Assembly (NCBI RefSeq): GCF_029892065.1
Contig: NZ_CP120373.1
Location: 3,169,001-3,233,000 of the forward strand
From: Sinorhizobium garamanticum
GTDB lineage: Bacteria > Pseudomonadota > Alphaproteobacteria > Rhizobiales > Rhizobiaceae
DNA: 64,000 nucleotides
Direction of reading: 5' to 3'
Position numbers and translations under genes: made by a program. Each line of letters opens with the position of its first letter. Position 1 is the first letter of the stretch. Shown here piece by piece: positions 22,793 through 32,200 of this stretch. The notes under the pieces are model-generated. The model was not told the origin of the DNA. It did no database searches and was given only the letters and a program-made list of their open reading frames with translations.

Positions 22793-24011
22793 CACGGCAA
22801 TCGAGGCGAGCGAAGGCGCGGATCACCGGAGGGGGAGCGCTGGCGAGGTCTTTGCGGCCTTCCTGAAGCTGGGTCTGACCTCCTTCGGCGGTCCGATCGC
22901 GCATCTCGGCTATTTTCGCGACGAGCTTGTCGTCCGGCGGCGCTGGATCGACGAGAAAGGCTACGCGGACCTCGTGGCCCTCTGCCAGTTTCTTCCCGGT
23001 CCCGCCTCGAGCCAGGCCGGTTTCGCGCTTGGGCTCCTGCGGGGCGGGCCCTTGGGTGCGGCCGCCGCCTGGGCCGCCTTTACCCTGCCTTCGGCCATCC
23101 TGCTCGTGCTCTTTGCCTTCGGGGCGGCCTCTTTCGATGGGCCGATCGCGTCGGGCATCATCCACGGCCTGAAGGTCGTCGCCGTCGCCATCGTCGCCCA
23201 GGCGGTGTGGGGCATGGCGAGGAACCTCTGCCCGGACAGGGAACGCGCGAGCATCGCGCTTGCCGCCGTGCTGATCGTCGTGCTCGTATCCGGCGGGATC
23301 GGCCAGCTGGCGGCGATCGTGGCCGGCGGCCTTGGCGGGCTGTGGCTCTGCAGGACGAAAGGCGAGGCGATTTCCGGGCATGTCAGCTTCCCCGTCTCGC
23401 ACGCGACGGGATGGGTGGCGCTCGTCCTGTTCTTCTGCCTGCTCTTCGGCCTGCCGGTCGCGGTCGCGACCAGCTCGTCGCAGGGACTGGCGGTATTCGA
23501 TGCCTTCTATCGCGCCGGATCGCTCGTCTTCGGGGGAGGGCACGTGGTGCTGCCGCTCCTGCAGGTAGAGGTCGTGCAGCCCGGCTGGGTCACGGCCGAC
23601 CAGTTCCTTGCGGGATACGGCGCGGCACAGGCGGTGCCGGGGCCACTCTTCACCTTCGCCGCCTATCTCGGCACGGTGCTCGGCCCCGCACCGAACGGCC
23701 TCCTCGGTTCCCTCATCGCCCTTGTTGCCGTCTTCCTGCCGGGCTTTCTGCTGCTGATCGGCACGATCCCCTTCTGGGATTCGTTTCGCACAAGGCCGGC
23801 AGCGCAGGCGCTGATGCGCGGCGCGAACGCCGCCGTGGTTGGCGTTCTGGGCGCGGCGCTCTACCAGCCGGTCTGGACCAGCGCGATCATCGGGCCGCAC
23901 GAATTCGCGCTTGCGCTGACCTGCTTCGTCCTCCTCATGGCCTGGAAATGTCCGCCCTGGATCGTGGTGGTCGTCGCCGCGATCGGCGGCGTGCTGACCG
24001 GCCTCGCCTGA
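22785..24011 (+). CDS. chrA: ChrA chromate transporter, long form
   Basis: 408 residues with two homologous CHR halves. The first half has FLKLGLTSFGGPIAHLGYFR and FLPGPASSQAGFALG; the second has SLVFGGGHVVLPLLQ and GYGAAQAVPGPLFTFAAYLG. About ten to twelve membrane segments. It expels chromate (CrO4 2-), and possibly sulfate-like anions, driven by the proton potential. Its start overlaps the Crp/Fnr regulator. Rhizobial chrA genes more often pair with chrB; a Crp/Fnr partner is less usual. Confidence 0.93.
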   Translation: MNDTAIEASEGADHRRGSAGEVFAAFLKLGLTSFGGPIAHLGYFRDELVVRRRWIDEKGYADLVALCQFLPGPASSQAGFALGLLRGGPLGAAAAWAAFTLPSAILLVLFAFGAASFDGPIASGIIHGLKVVAVAIVAQAVWGMARNLCPDRERASIALAAVLIVVLVSGGIGQLAAIVAGGLGGLWLCRTKGEAISGHVSFPVSHATGWVALVLFFCLLFGLPVAVATSSSQGLAVFDAFYRAGSLVFGGGHVVLPLLQVEVVQPGWVTADQFLAGYGAAQAVPGPLFTFAAYLGTVLGPAPNGLLGSLIALVAVFLPGFLLLIGTIPFWDSFRTRPAAQALMRGANAAVVGVLGAALYQPVWTSAIIGPHEFALALTCFVLLMAWKCPPWIVVVVAAIGGVLTGLA

Positions 24012-24031
24012 GCGCGCAGCGGGCGGGCGGC

Positions 24032-25267
24032 TCACCCGGCATGGGCGGGCTTGAACAGACGGCGCTGGCGATAGCCCAGCCAAAGAACAGCCAGGGCAGC
24101 AACCGCCAGCCATGGTAGCAGCGCAAGATTCAGCGTCTGCCAGCCAAGGCCCTGGAGCAACGCCCCGGCCCCGAAAGAACAGGCCAATCCGACTACGAAG
24201 ATCGTCATGTCGTTGATCGCCTGGGCACGGCCCTTTTCGGCGGGCGTATAGGTCGTGATCAGCAGCGTCGTGCCGCCGATGTAGAGAAAGTTCCAGCCGA
24301 TCCCGAGGAGTATCAGTGCTGCGGCGAAAGAGCCGAAGCCCGTTCCGCTCAAGGTCATCAGGACGTGGCCGGCGAGGACCATGACGCCCACGAACATGAT
24401 CCGCAGGACGCCGAAGCGCGCGATCAGCGAACCGGTGAAGAAGGACGGCAGGAACATGCCGAGCACGTGAAGCTGGATGACCGTCGCTGCGGTCGAAAGG
24501 TCATGGTGGTGGTGAACCATGGCGATCGGCGTCGCCGTCATCGCGAGGATCATGACGCCATAGCCCGTGGCCGCGCCGAACAGCGCCACGAGGTAGGCGG
24601 GCTGCGAGACGATCGCCATCCACGGGCGTCCGTTTGCAAGCGAACTCGCAGCCGACGTCGCGGCGGGAACCTTGAGGCCGAGCAGGATGGCCGCGGCGAG
24701 CAGCGACACGAGCGAGAGCAACAGGAACGAGCCGAGATATTCGGCCTCAAGGAGCGGGCCGCCGAAGCGTGCGACCGTCGGCCCGGCGAAGGCGGCGACG
24801 ATGCCGCCGCCGAGAACGAGGGAAATGGCGCGCGGCCGGAATGCTTCGTCCGCCACTTCGCTGGCGGCAAAGCGATAGAACTGCGCGAAGGCCTGATACG
24901 CGCCGACGAGCATCGTGCCGAGCGACAGCAGCACAAGATTTGCGATCCAGATGCCCAGCGCCGCGGTCACGCCGCCGGCGACGCCAAGCAACGCGCCGAG
25001 GACGAAGCCCGGGCGCCGTCCCACGCGCGACATCCACATCGAAGCCGGGAAGGTCGCAACCGCCGTTCCCAGAAACATGGCCGCGATCGGCATGGTGGCG
25101 AGCGCGGGCGAGGGGGCGATCTTGCTTCCGGCCAGCCCGCCGACCGTCATGACCAGGACGGATACGGTCTGGAACAGCGCCTGGGCGCTCGCGAGCAAGA
25201 ATACCTGGCGATGCATCCCGCGACCGGACATTCCGGGCATCTCTCCCACCTTTACAGAAAGATTCAT
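24032..25267 (-). CDS. MFS transporter divergent from ArsR-rhodanese
   Basis: 411 residues and 12 membrane helices. Loop motif SMWMSRVGRRPGFVLGALLG is a clear MFS 2-3 loop. A His-rich loop (VHHHHDLS) lies near the middle, after MILAMTATPIAM. It ends convergently with chrA, 20 bp apart. An ArsR-type dyad overlaps its start, so the divergent ArsR-rhodanese regulator probably controls it. Likely an efflux pump in metal, sulfide or oxidant stress. A start at the Met of MPGMSGRGMHRQ is an alternative. Confidence 0.85.
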   Translation of the reverse strand: MNLSVKVGEMPGMSGRGMHRQVFLLASAQALFQTVSVLVMTVGGLAGSKIAPSPALATMPIAAMFLGTAVATFPASMWMSRVGRRPGFVLGALLGVAGGVTAALGIWIANLVLLSLGTMLVGAYQAFAQFYRFAASEVADEAFRPRAISLVLGGGIVAAFAGPTVARFGGPLLEAEYLGSFLLLSLVSLLAAAILLGLKVPAATSAASSLANGRPWMAIVSQPAYLVALFGAATGYGVMILAMTATPIAMVHHHHDLSTAATVIQLHVLGMFLPSFFTGSLIARFGVLRIMFVGVMVLAGHVLMTLSGTGFGSFAAALILLGIGWNFLYIGGTTLLITTYTPAEKGRAQAINDMTIFVVGLACSFGAGALLQGLGWQTLNLALLPWLAVAALAVLWLGYRQRRLFKPAHAG

Positions 25268-25287
25268 TCAAGATATCAATTGAATGA
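25264..25287. promoter_or_regulatory. ArsR-type operator
   Basis: tcattcaa-gatatcaa-ttgaatga: perfect 8-bp arms with an 8-base spacer in the interval between the divergent MFS start (25267) and the ArsR-rhodanese start (25309). ArsR/SmtB proteins bind imperfect 12-2-12 AT-rich dyads of this kind. Confidence 0.72.
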
Positions 25288-25308
25288 TTAATTCTTCTTG
25301 GGGTGCCG

Positions 25309-25968
25309 ATGTCAAGTCCGAAGGTCCAGATTTACGAGCAGCTCGCCGAACTGGCGAAGATGCTCGGCAGCGCCCATCGTCTCGAACTGATCGAATACGT
25401 GGCGCAGGGCGAGCGCTCTGTGGAGCGGCTGGCGGAACTGACGGGGCTGACGGTTGCCAACACCTCCCAGCATCTGCAGCTGCTTCGCCGCGGCGGCTAT
25501 GTCCGCTCCCGCCGCGATGGCAAGCGCGTGCTTTACCGCCTTGGCGACGGCCCGATCCTCGATCTTTTGGCGTCGCTGCATCGTTATGGCGAAAGGAACA
25601 GCGCCGAGGTGAGGGAGGTCGTCGGCGACTATTTCGGCAAGCTCGATCAGCTGGAGCCGGTGACCCGTGAGGCACTGCTCGGTCGCCTCGACGAGGGCGG
25701 CGTGACGCTGCTCGACGTTCGGCCCGAGGACGAATTCAACCTCGGCCACCTGCCGGGAGCCCTGAACGTCCCGCTCGGGGAGCTTGAACAGCACCTGTCG
25801 GCGCTTCCGAAAGACCAGGAAATTGTCGCCTATTGCCGGGGACCCTATTGCATCCTGTCCTTCGAGGCCGTGGCTGCGCTCAGGGCGAGGGGATATCGCG
25901 TTCGCCGGCTCGAAGACGGCTTTCCCGAATGGAAGGCGGCGGGATATGTGGTCGAGGTTTCTCCGTGA
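25309..25968 (+). CDS. ArsR-family regulator fused to a rhodanese domain
   Basis: 219 residues. N-terminal ArsR winged HTH (residues 10-95: LGSAHRLELIEYVAQGERSV, then LTGLTVANTSQHLQLLRRGG). C-terminal rhodanese domain (about 120-215: VTLLDVRPEDEFNLGHLPGA, then AYCRGPYCILSFEA with the active-site Cys). Such fusions are thought to sense sulfane sulfur or persulfide through the rhodanese Cys. ATG 25309 is preferred over the GTG six bases upstream. It precedes a second MFS gene by 49 bp on the same strand. Confidence 0.9.
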   Translation: MSSPKVQIYEQLAELAKMLGSAHRLELIEYVAQGERSVERLAELTGLTVANTSQHLQLLRRGGYVRSRRDGKRVLYRLGDGPILDLLASLHRYGERNSAEVREVVGDYFGKLDQLEPVTREALLGRLDEGGVTLLDVRPEDEFNLGHLPGALNVPLGELEQHLSALPKDQEIVAYCRGPYCILSFEAVAALRARGYRVRRLEDGFPEWKAAGYVVEVSP

Positions 25969-26017
25969 CGGACGGCCGCGAGACGCTCCCGTCCTCTGAC
26001 GCTCGCGGAGCGTAACC

Positions 26018-27265
26018 ATGACCACGAGGAACGGCGCGTCGGCGACGCCCGGGATCCGGCTTGGCCTTGCCGAGAACTGGCCGCAATTCGCGCTGCTCGT
26101 GCTGATCAACGCCTTTGTCGGCGGCATGGTCGGGATCGAGCGCACCGTCGTGCCGCTGATCGGAGCGGAAGAGTTCCATATCGCCTCGACGACGCTCGTC
26201 GTCTCCTTCATCGTCAGCTTCGGCGTCGTGAAGGCCCTTGCCAATCTCGTCTCCGGCCAGCTGGCGGACCACTGGGGGCGCAAGCGCGTGCTCGTGCTTG
26301 GATGGCTATTCGGCCTGCCGGTTCCATTCATGATCATCGCCGCACCAAGCTGGGGGTGGATCATCGCCGCCAATGCGCTCCTCGGCATCAACCAGGGGCT
26401 CGCCTGGTCGATGACCGTGATCATGAAGGTCGATCTGGTGGGGCCGAGGTCACGCGGGCTTGCAGTGGGGCTGAACGAGTTCGCGGGCTATCTCGCCGTT
26501 GGGGTGACCGCGTTCGTCACGGGCTATCTGGCCTCGGAATATGGGTTGCGGCCGGCGCCGATCTATCTCGGCATCGGCTACGCCGTGCTCGGGACCCTGC
26601 TTTCGATCCTCGCCGTCCGCGACACGCGCGATCACGTGCGGCTCGAGGTCTCCTCACACCCGGAAGAAACGCCTTCGATCGGCTTCCGCGAAGTCTTTAT
26701 GCTGACCTCTTTCCGGGATCGCAATCTTTTCGCGGCCTCGCAGGCTGGGCTCGTCAACAACCTCAACGACGGCATGAGCTGGGGCATCTTCCCGCTGTTC
26801 TTCGCCTCCTTCGGCCTCGGCGTCGAGCGGATCGGCATTCTCAAGGCGATATACCCGGCGACCTGGGGCATCCTCCAGATCGCGACCGGCCCCTTGAGCG
26901 ACCGCTGGGGGCGCAAGGGGCTGGTCGTCTTCGGCATGTGGGTGCAGGCCGCCGGCCTGTTCCTGACGGCATTGACGCGGCAATTCGAATGGTGGCTGGT
27001 CGCGAGCCTCCTCATCGGCCTTGGCACGGCCATGGTCTATCCGAGCCTGATCGCTGCCGTCTCGGATGCCGCGCATCCGGCCTGGCGCGCCCGGGCGCTC
27101 AGCGTCTACCGATTCTGGCGCGACCTCGGCTACGCGATCGGGGCGCTCACGGCGGGGCTGATCGCAGACCGTTTCGGCCTTGCCTCGGCAATCGCATCGG
27201 TCGCCGCCCTCACATTCCTCTCCGGCGTTGTTGTCGCCGCGCTGATGCGGGAAGGCGTGCAGTAG
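26018..27265 (+). CDS. MFS transporter cotranscribed with ArsR-rhodanese
   Basis: 415 residues and 12 membrane helices. MFS motifs are SGQLADHWGRKRVLVLGWLF and a second-half copy GPLSDRWGRKGLVVFGMW. The 49-bp spacing from the ArsR-rhodanese gene suggests one operon. The transported compound is unknown; the context suggests export of a toxic thiol, sulfur or metalloid species. The start at 26018 follows gcggagcg. The 196 bp after the stop hold no gene. Confidence 0.87.
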   Translation: MTTRNGASATPGIRLGLAENWPQFALLVLINAFVGGMVGIERTVVPLIGAEEFHIASTTLVVSFIVSFGVVKALANLVSGQLADHWGRKRVLVLGWLFGLPVPFMIIAAPSWGWIIAANALLGINQGLAWSMTVIMKVDLVGPRSRGLAVGLNEFAGYLAVGVTAFVTGYLASEYGLRPAPIYLGIGYAVLGTLLSILAVRDTRDHVRLEVSSHPEETPSIGFREVFMLTSFRDRNLFAASQAGLVNNLNDGMSWGIFPLFFASFGLGVERIGILKAIYPATWGILQIATGPLSDRWGRKGLVVFGMWVQAAGLFLTALTRQFEWWLVASLLIGLGTAMVYPSLIAAVSDAAHPAWRARALSVYRFWRDLGYAIGALTAGLIADRFGLASAIASVAALTFLSGVVVAALMREGVQ

Positions 27266-27461
27266 ATCGCGAGGATGAGGCGGCTGGCCGGCGCCGCGGC
27301 AAAATTCCTTGACGGCAACTCTAAGGCGATCGAATTTCGTTCCTAGAGGTTTCGCGAAATGCTTTTGAACGAAGCCATCCAGGTCGAGGCGACGGGAGGG
27401 GTATCTGAGCCTCGGCCAGGATGACCTGCGGAACATGTCGCGCTCCATAAAGGGAATCCCA

Positions 27462-28469
27462 ATGCTCTTTAACAATCCGTCGCTGGATGAATTGCGGACC
27501 CTGCTCAGAAACGTGCCAGATAGGGATTTCCGTATTCAGTTCTCGGAGCCCGCTGCCTACGACAATGCCCGACTAAGCGTTGTAGACGAGATTTGTTCCA
27601 ATGCAGGGCCGTCGGTATCTATTAGGTTCTATGGACACTATTCGAGCAGCATCGACTGCGCGGCGGTGTCGCGATTGCGGGCGTGCCGCTCACTGTTCTT
27701 GGCTTGCATGCAACCTCTCGCCAATGTCGAGGCAATCGCAGCGATGCAGCCCTTCGAAACTTTTGGCATCAACATATTCGAGTCCAACTATGATCAGGTA
27801 CTGCGTTACCCCAGCGTTCAAGCCGCAAGCACGCTCTTTATTGGCACCAACAGGAAGACTGATTGGGACCTCCAACCATTGGGCGATTTTGCCAATCTGC
27901 GGGCGCTGAACGTCGTTGGGCAGCACAAGAATATCGCAGTGTTGGGCGAGATGAGCGGCATTCGATCGTTGTGGCTCCATTCAATACCGCGAAAGAGCCC
28001 TCTGGCTTTCGTCTCCCGCATGGCAGGACTGAAGCAGCTCAAATTGATGCTAGGCGGGCGCGATAACCTGGATGAAGTGAGCCATCTTCACCTTGATGAT
28101 CTCGAAGTTATACGGGTCAAGGGCCTTACTCGCCTCGATTGCTCTCTATTCCCAGCACTTCGGATGCTGAAGGTTGAGGACCAGGCCAAGATCGCAAGCC
28201 TCGACCTTAGCAAGAACGGTGATCTTCAAAAGGTTCATATCAGTAACTGCAAGGTCCTGGAGCGAGTGAGCATCGATGGATTGAAAAATCTTACAAGCTT
28301 GTTCATCAACAGGACGGCCTTTGATCCCCAGGCTTTCTTGACGGCTCCTTTGTCACCTACACTTACAGCAGTAGACCTGTGCGGTTACGGATTGCGACGC
28401 GACGCTGAGATAGAAGCTCTCCTTCACTCGCGCGGATATCGATCGGTGTATCGGGATAGAGTTCACTGA
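27462..28469 (+). CDS. Leucine-rich-repeat-like protein
   Basis: 335 residues. Irregular repeats of about 20-22 residues run through the second half: LGDFANLRALNVVG, MSGIRSLWLHSI, MAGLKQLKLMLGG, FPALRMLKVEDQ, NGDLQKVHISNC and LKNLTSLFINR. This gives a curved solenoid that probably binds another protein. No signal peptide. AT-richer than the genes on its left, suggesting a separate origin. The start at 27462 follows aaggga; an in-frame ATG at 27435 lacks one. Role unknown; immunity or adaptor functions are possible for lone LRR proteins. Confidence 0.7.
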   Translation: MLFNNPSLDELRTLLRNVPDRDFRIQFSEPAAYDNARLSVVDEICSNAGPSVSIRFYGHYSSSIDCAAVSRLRACRSLFLACMQPLANVEAIAAMQPFETFGINIFESNYDQVLRYPSVQAASTLFIGTNRKTDWDLQPLGDFANLRALNVVGQHKNIAVLGEMSGIRSLWLHSIPRKSPLAFVSRMAGLKQLKLMLGGRDNLDEVSHLHLDDLEVIRVKGLTRLDCSLFPALRMLKVEDQAKIASLDLSKNGDLQKVHISNCKVLERVSIDGLKNLTSLFINRTAFDPQAFLTAPLSPTLTAVDLCGYGLRRDAEIEALLHSRGYRSVYRDRVH

Positions 28470-28626
28470 TATGAGAGCAAAACAGCTCCGACCGGACGCT
28501 TGCGCACGATGCGACGCGCATGCACGTCGTGACGCACCGAGCCGGAATTCATGGGCAAGACCGGCAAGGGCATTCGACGGCCGTCTTGCGCCAACAGCGA
28601 ACATTGCCGGCATCGCAAAACCGTCT

Positions 28627-28687
28627 ATTCTGCGACGTTGCAAAAGTCAGGAAAACAAGTGTCGCTTTAATCGGGAATTTCGCGACA
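28627..28687. repeat. Dispersed 62-bp leader repeat, copy 1
   Basis: tattctgcgacgttgcaaaa then a variable part, then gtgtcgctttaatcggga and cgcgacaa. It matches 35220-35282 over its full length with about a dozen differences. It lies 16 bp upstream of the GNAT gene; the partner lies 89 bp upstream of the VOC gene. Confidence 0.75.
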
Positions 28688-28702
28688 AAAGAGAACCACA
28701 AT

Positions 28703-29155
28703 ATGGAATCGATTATCGAGATTGGGACCATAAAAGATGTTGAGCCATGGGCGCAGCTTCGCGTTGCGCTGTGGCCGCATCACTCGCTCGAAGATCATCG
28801 AGCTGAGTTGGGCCGGGCGTTTCTTTCAGAAAGTGGAGAAGCCGTCGCGTTCATCGCTCGAAATGCTGCGAATGAAGCTGTCGGGTTTGCTGAGGCCACT
28901 TTGCGACATGATTATGTGAATGGATGCAGCAGCTCGCCCGTTCTATTCCTCGAAGGGATTTATGTCCGGCCCGTTGACAGGCGAAAGGGTATCGCACGAT
29001 TGCTTTGCAATGCCGTTGCCGATTGGGGGAAGTCGCTTGGGTGTGTTGAGTTTGGCTCTGACGCGCTGCTTGAAAATTCAGCCAGCCATGCGCTCCATAC
29101 CGCTTTAGGATTTGAGGAGACACAGCGCGTCGTGTTCTTCCGAAAGCCACTGTAG
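28703..29155 (+). CDS. GNAT acetyltransferase, aminoglycoside 6'-N-acetyltransferase-like
   Basis: 150 residues. The layout matches AAC(6')-type GNATs: WAQLRVALWPHHSLEDHRAE at the N-terminus, FLEGIYVRPVDRRKGIARLL as the acetyl-CoA-binding motif A, and EFGSDALLENSASHALHTAL then GFEETQRVVFFRK at the end. It would acetylate an amine, possibly an aminoglycoside, though a native metabolite is equally possible. It stands alone after a 62-bp repeat that also precedes the VOC gene at 35371. The region upstream to 28470 shows no other gene. Confidence 0.85.
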   Translation: MESIIEIGTIKDVEPWAQLRVALWPHHSLEDHRAELGRAFLSESGEAVAFIARNAANEAVGFAEATLRHDYVNGCSSSPVLFLEGIYVRPVDRRKGIARLLCNAVADWGKSLGCVEFGSDALLENSASHALHTALGFEETQRVVFFRKPL

Positions 29156-29206
29156 GCCGGTGCTGCCCTTCCTGGGGTTGGTTTCTGCCCGAGAGCAGAC
29201 GTTAGT

Positions 29207-32200
29207 CTAGTCGGATGACTTGGTCGCGCCATCGAGGCCGGCTGTCTCACCAAGTACCCGTTGGGCCAATTGCAGATCCGACGTCGCGAAACCCTCGGTA
29301 AACCTAGCGCAGAGTGGCGCAAGCAGGTCATGAGCGTCGCGGCGCCGGTTCTGCGCGATCCACAGTCGGGCGAGGCTTGTCGTCGCGCGCAACTCCCACA
29401 AGTCAGCGCTTTGCCCTCGCGCCAGCTCGGCCGCGTGCCAGAGCCGTGCTTCCACCGCGGCACGATCAAACGCTGGCAGCTCCAGCATCAGCTCGCCAGT
29501 CAGGCGATGCAGCTCCGCCTCGAACCACCGCTCGCCCGTTTCACGCGCTCTGTCGAGCGCGTTGGTCAGCAAATCCAAACCCAGCTTCGCTCCCCCGGCC
29601 TGGGTTTCGACGCGCGCGAGCAAGCTTAAAAAGAATGGAACCAGGAATCTCGCTCCCGTCATCTGCCACGACGCCAAGCCTTCTTGCACCTTTGTGATGG
29701 CCGCCGGTAACTCACCCGTCTCTGCTAGCGTCCAGCCTCGAACAATCGTGCCTGCACCGAGGAAGTGCGGAGAGCCCTGCGCTCTTGCGAGCGTGATTAG
29801 TGAATCTGCCCGGTCTCGGGCTTCTCGCCAGTCGCCGCGAAGCTGCGATAGGATGCAGCCGTAAAGCAGGGCGTAACCAAGCGTGTTGCGGTGGGAAAGT
29901 TCCCTTGCGTCCGTCAATGCCTCGTTGCTTCTCGCCTGGGCCTGCTCGGGATAACCAAGAGCGAAGAGGGTCCAGGAGAGGACCGACAGCCCCGCCACCC
30001 GAGGGTCCTGGGCGAACAGGAACGCGAGGGCGCGGTGCTGCTGCGGGTCATAAAGGGCGAGCGATCGTTCCAGATATTCACGGGCAATAGTGATCTCGCC
30101 GCGGAGGAACGCATCGGTTCCGACGATGCGGTTGCCGACGGTCTCAGCGGACACCTCCCGTTCTTCCCGCGCGCGCTTGAGCAGTTCCTCTCCCGCCTTC
30201 CTTCCCGCCTCCAGCTCAGCACGCACGACGTGGAAAACCCAGTCCCCATAGAGGACAGGCAAGAGCCTATTTGTGTCCGCCAGCCGCTCGCATAACTCGC
30301 GTGCTCGCGCATTGGCCCGCCCGACCTCTGGCGCTGCCCAGCCTTTGGCGGTCATCAGGGCGACGCTGAGAGCGACTTGCAGTTCGAGTTCCTGCCGCCA
30401 TCGCGCGGCATCATCAGGTAGTCCTTCAAGCAGCTCCAACCCTTTTGTCAGATGGGTAATCGCTTCGGCCGTTGCGGAGCGCGCAATCTCTGCTTGCCCG
30501 GCCCTGAGCCAGTTATTGACCGCGGGTTCTAGCTGCCCCGCCTCCGCATAGTGCTGGGCTAGAAGTTCGGGCTGCGTCTGGACCGTTTCCGGGAAGCGTT
30601 GCTCGATCGCTGTGGCTATCGCCGCGTGCAACCGTTGTCGTTTCGTGCGCACAAGGGTCGCGTAGGCGGCGTCGCGTACGAGCGCGTGCTTGAAGCTGTA
30701 GGTCACCTGCGGCGGAGTCCCGTGGCGGAACACCAATCCCGACGCAATGAGGTCGTCCAGTGCTTCCTCTACCTCGCTCGTCCGCAACGGCGCGGCGGTC
30801 ACGAGCAACTCATGCGAGAATTCTCGACCGATTGCGGCCGCCACCTGCGCTACCTCCCTGGCGGGCGCAAGTCGGTCGAGCCGGGCCATTAACGACTCCT
30901 GAAGCGTAGCTGGAATTGCGATTGCCGACAGCGGACTCGCGAGAACGTAGTGATCGCCCTCGTCTTTAAGCAAGTTGGTCTCCAATATCGCGCGCGTCAG
31001 CTCTTCAACGAAAAGCGGCACGCCGTCTGTCTGTCCGACGATCTGGTTGAGCACTTCGGTAGGCAGAGCCCTGCCGCCGGTCAGCCTCTCGACCATATCT
31101 GCGCCTTGCCGACGGCTCAAACGACTAAGCGTCAATGCCGTGACATGGGGATAGCGTATCCACGGTGGGAGAAACTCGGAACGGAATGTAATGAGCACCA
31201 GCACCGGCGAGTCCTGCACGCGATCAACAACAAGATCCAGCAGCTCCAGCGAGGTCGGATCTGCCCAATGCACGTCCTCGTATACTGCCAGGACGGGCCG
31301 ACGTGCCGCGAGCCCGATGAGCTGATCGACGAGTACTTCCAGCGTCCGCTTCTTCTGCCGGTGCGGGCTTAACTCCAGCGGCAGATAGCGATCGTCCGCT
31401 GGAACCGACAGCAACGCCGCGAGCAGCGGGGCCGTCTCGGCGACGCCTTCGGTCGATTGCGTGAGCAGCGCTTCGAGCTTGCTCAGTTTCACTTCGGGGG
31501 GATCCCCCGCGGCGAAGCCAGCTGCCCGCTCCAGAAGGCGGATAACAGGATGAAGCGGGCTGGTCTGGTGATAGGGCGAGCAGTAGTGACTTACGGTCGT
31601 ATGCGGCTCGCCTTCCAGACGCCGACGCAGGGCACGAACAAGTCGCGACTTGCCGATGCCGGGCTCGCCCGCTAGCAACACCACGCGGCCTTCCCCTTCT
31701 TTGACTGCTTCCCAGTGCTTCAGCAGGAGTGCTACCTCATGCTCGCGACCGACGAGCGGGGTCAGGCTCGCCCCGTGCAACGCTTCGAAGCGGCTTTCCG
31801 CAGAGCTTTCACCGAGCACTCGCCAAGCGGGCACGGAAGCAGGAAAGCCCTTCAACGAGTGGAAGCCGAGCTCGGCGAGATCGAATAGGCCGCCGATCAG
31901 CTGCCGGGTGGTGGATGCTACTACTACAGTTCCCGGCTCGGCGACACTTTGCAGTCGTGCCGCTAAATTGGGCGTCTCGCCGATTACCGTCTCCTCACGC
32001 GCGGCACCTTCGCCAATCAGTTCGCCGACAACCACCAAGCCGGTCGCGATGCCGACGCGAGCTTGCAGCGTCTCCCCATGTCGTGGTTGCAGGTTCCCCA
32101 CTGCGTCGATGGCCGCAAGCCCCGCTCGCACCGCTCGTTCGGCCTCATCCTCGTGAGCGCGCGGATAGCCAAAGTAGGCGAGCACGCCATCACCCATGTA

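Noticed and set aside
22611..24113. A 500-codon minus-strand frame opposite chrA
   Set aside because: Its composition (Arg, Asp, Gly, Pro, His) is typical of antisense to a membrane protein. ChrA motifs on the other strand are unmistakable.
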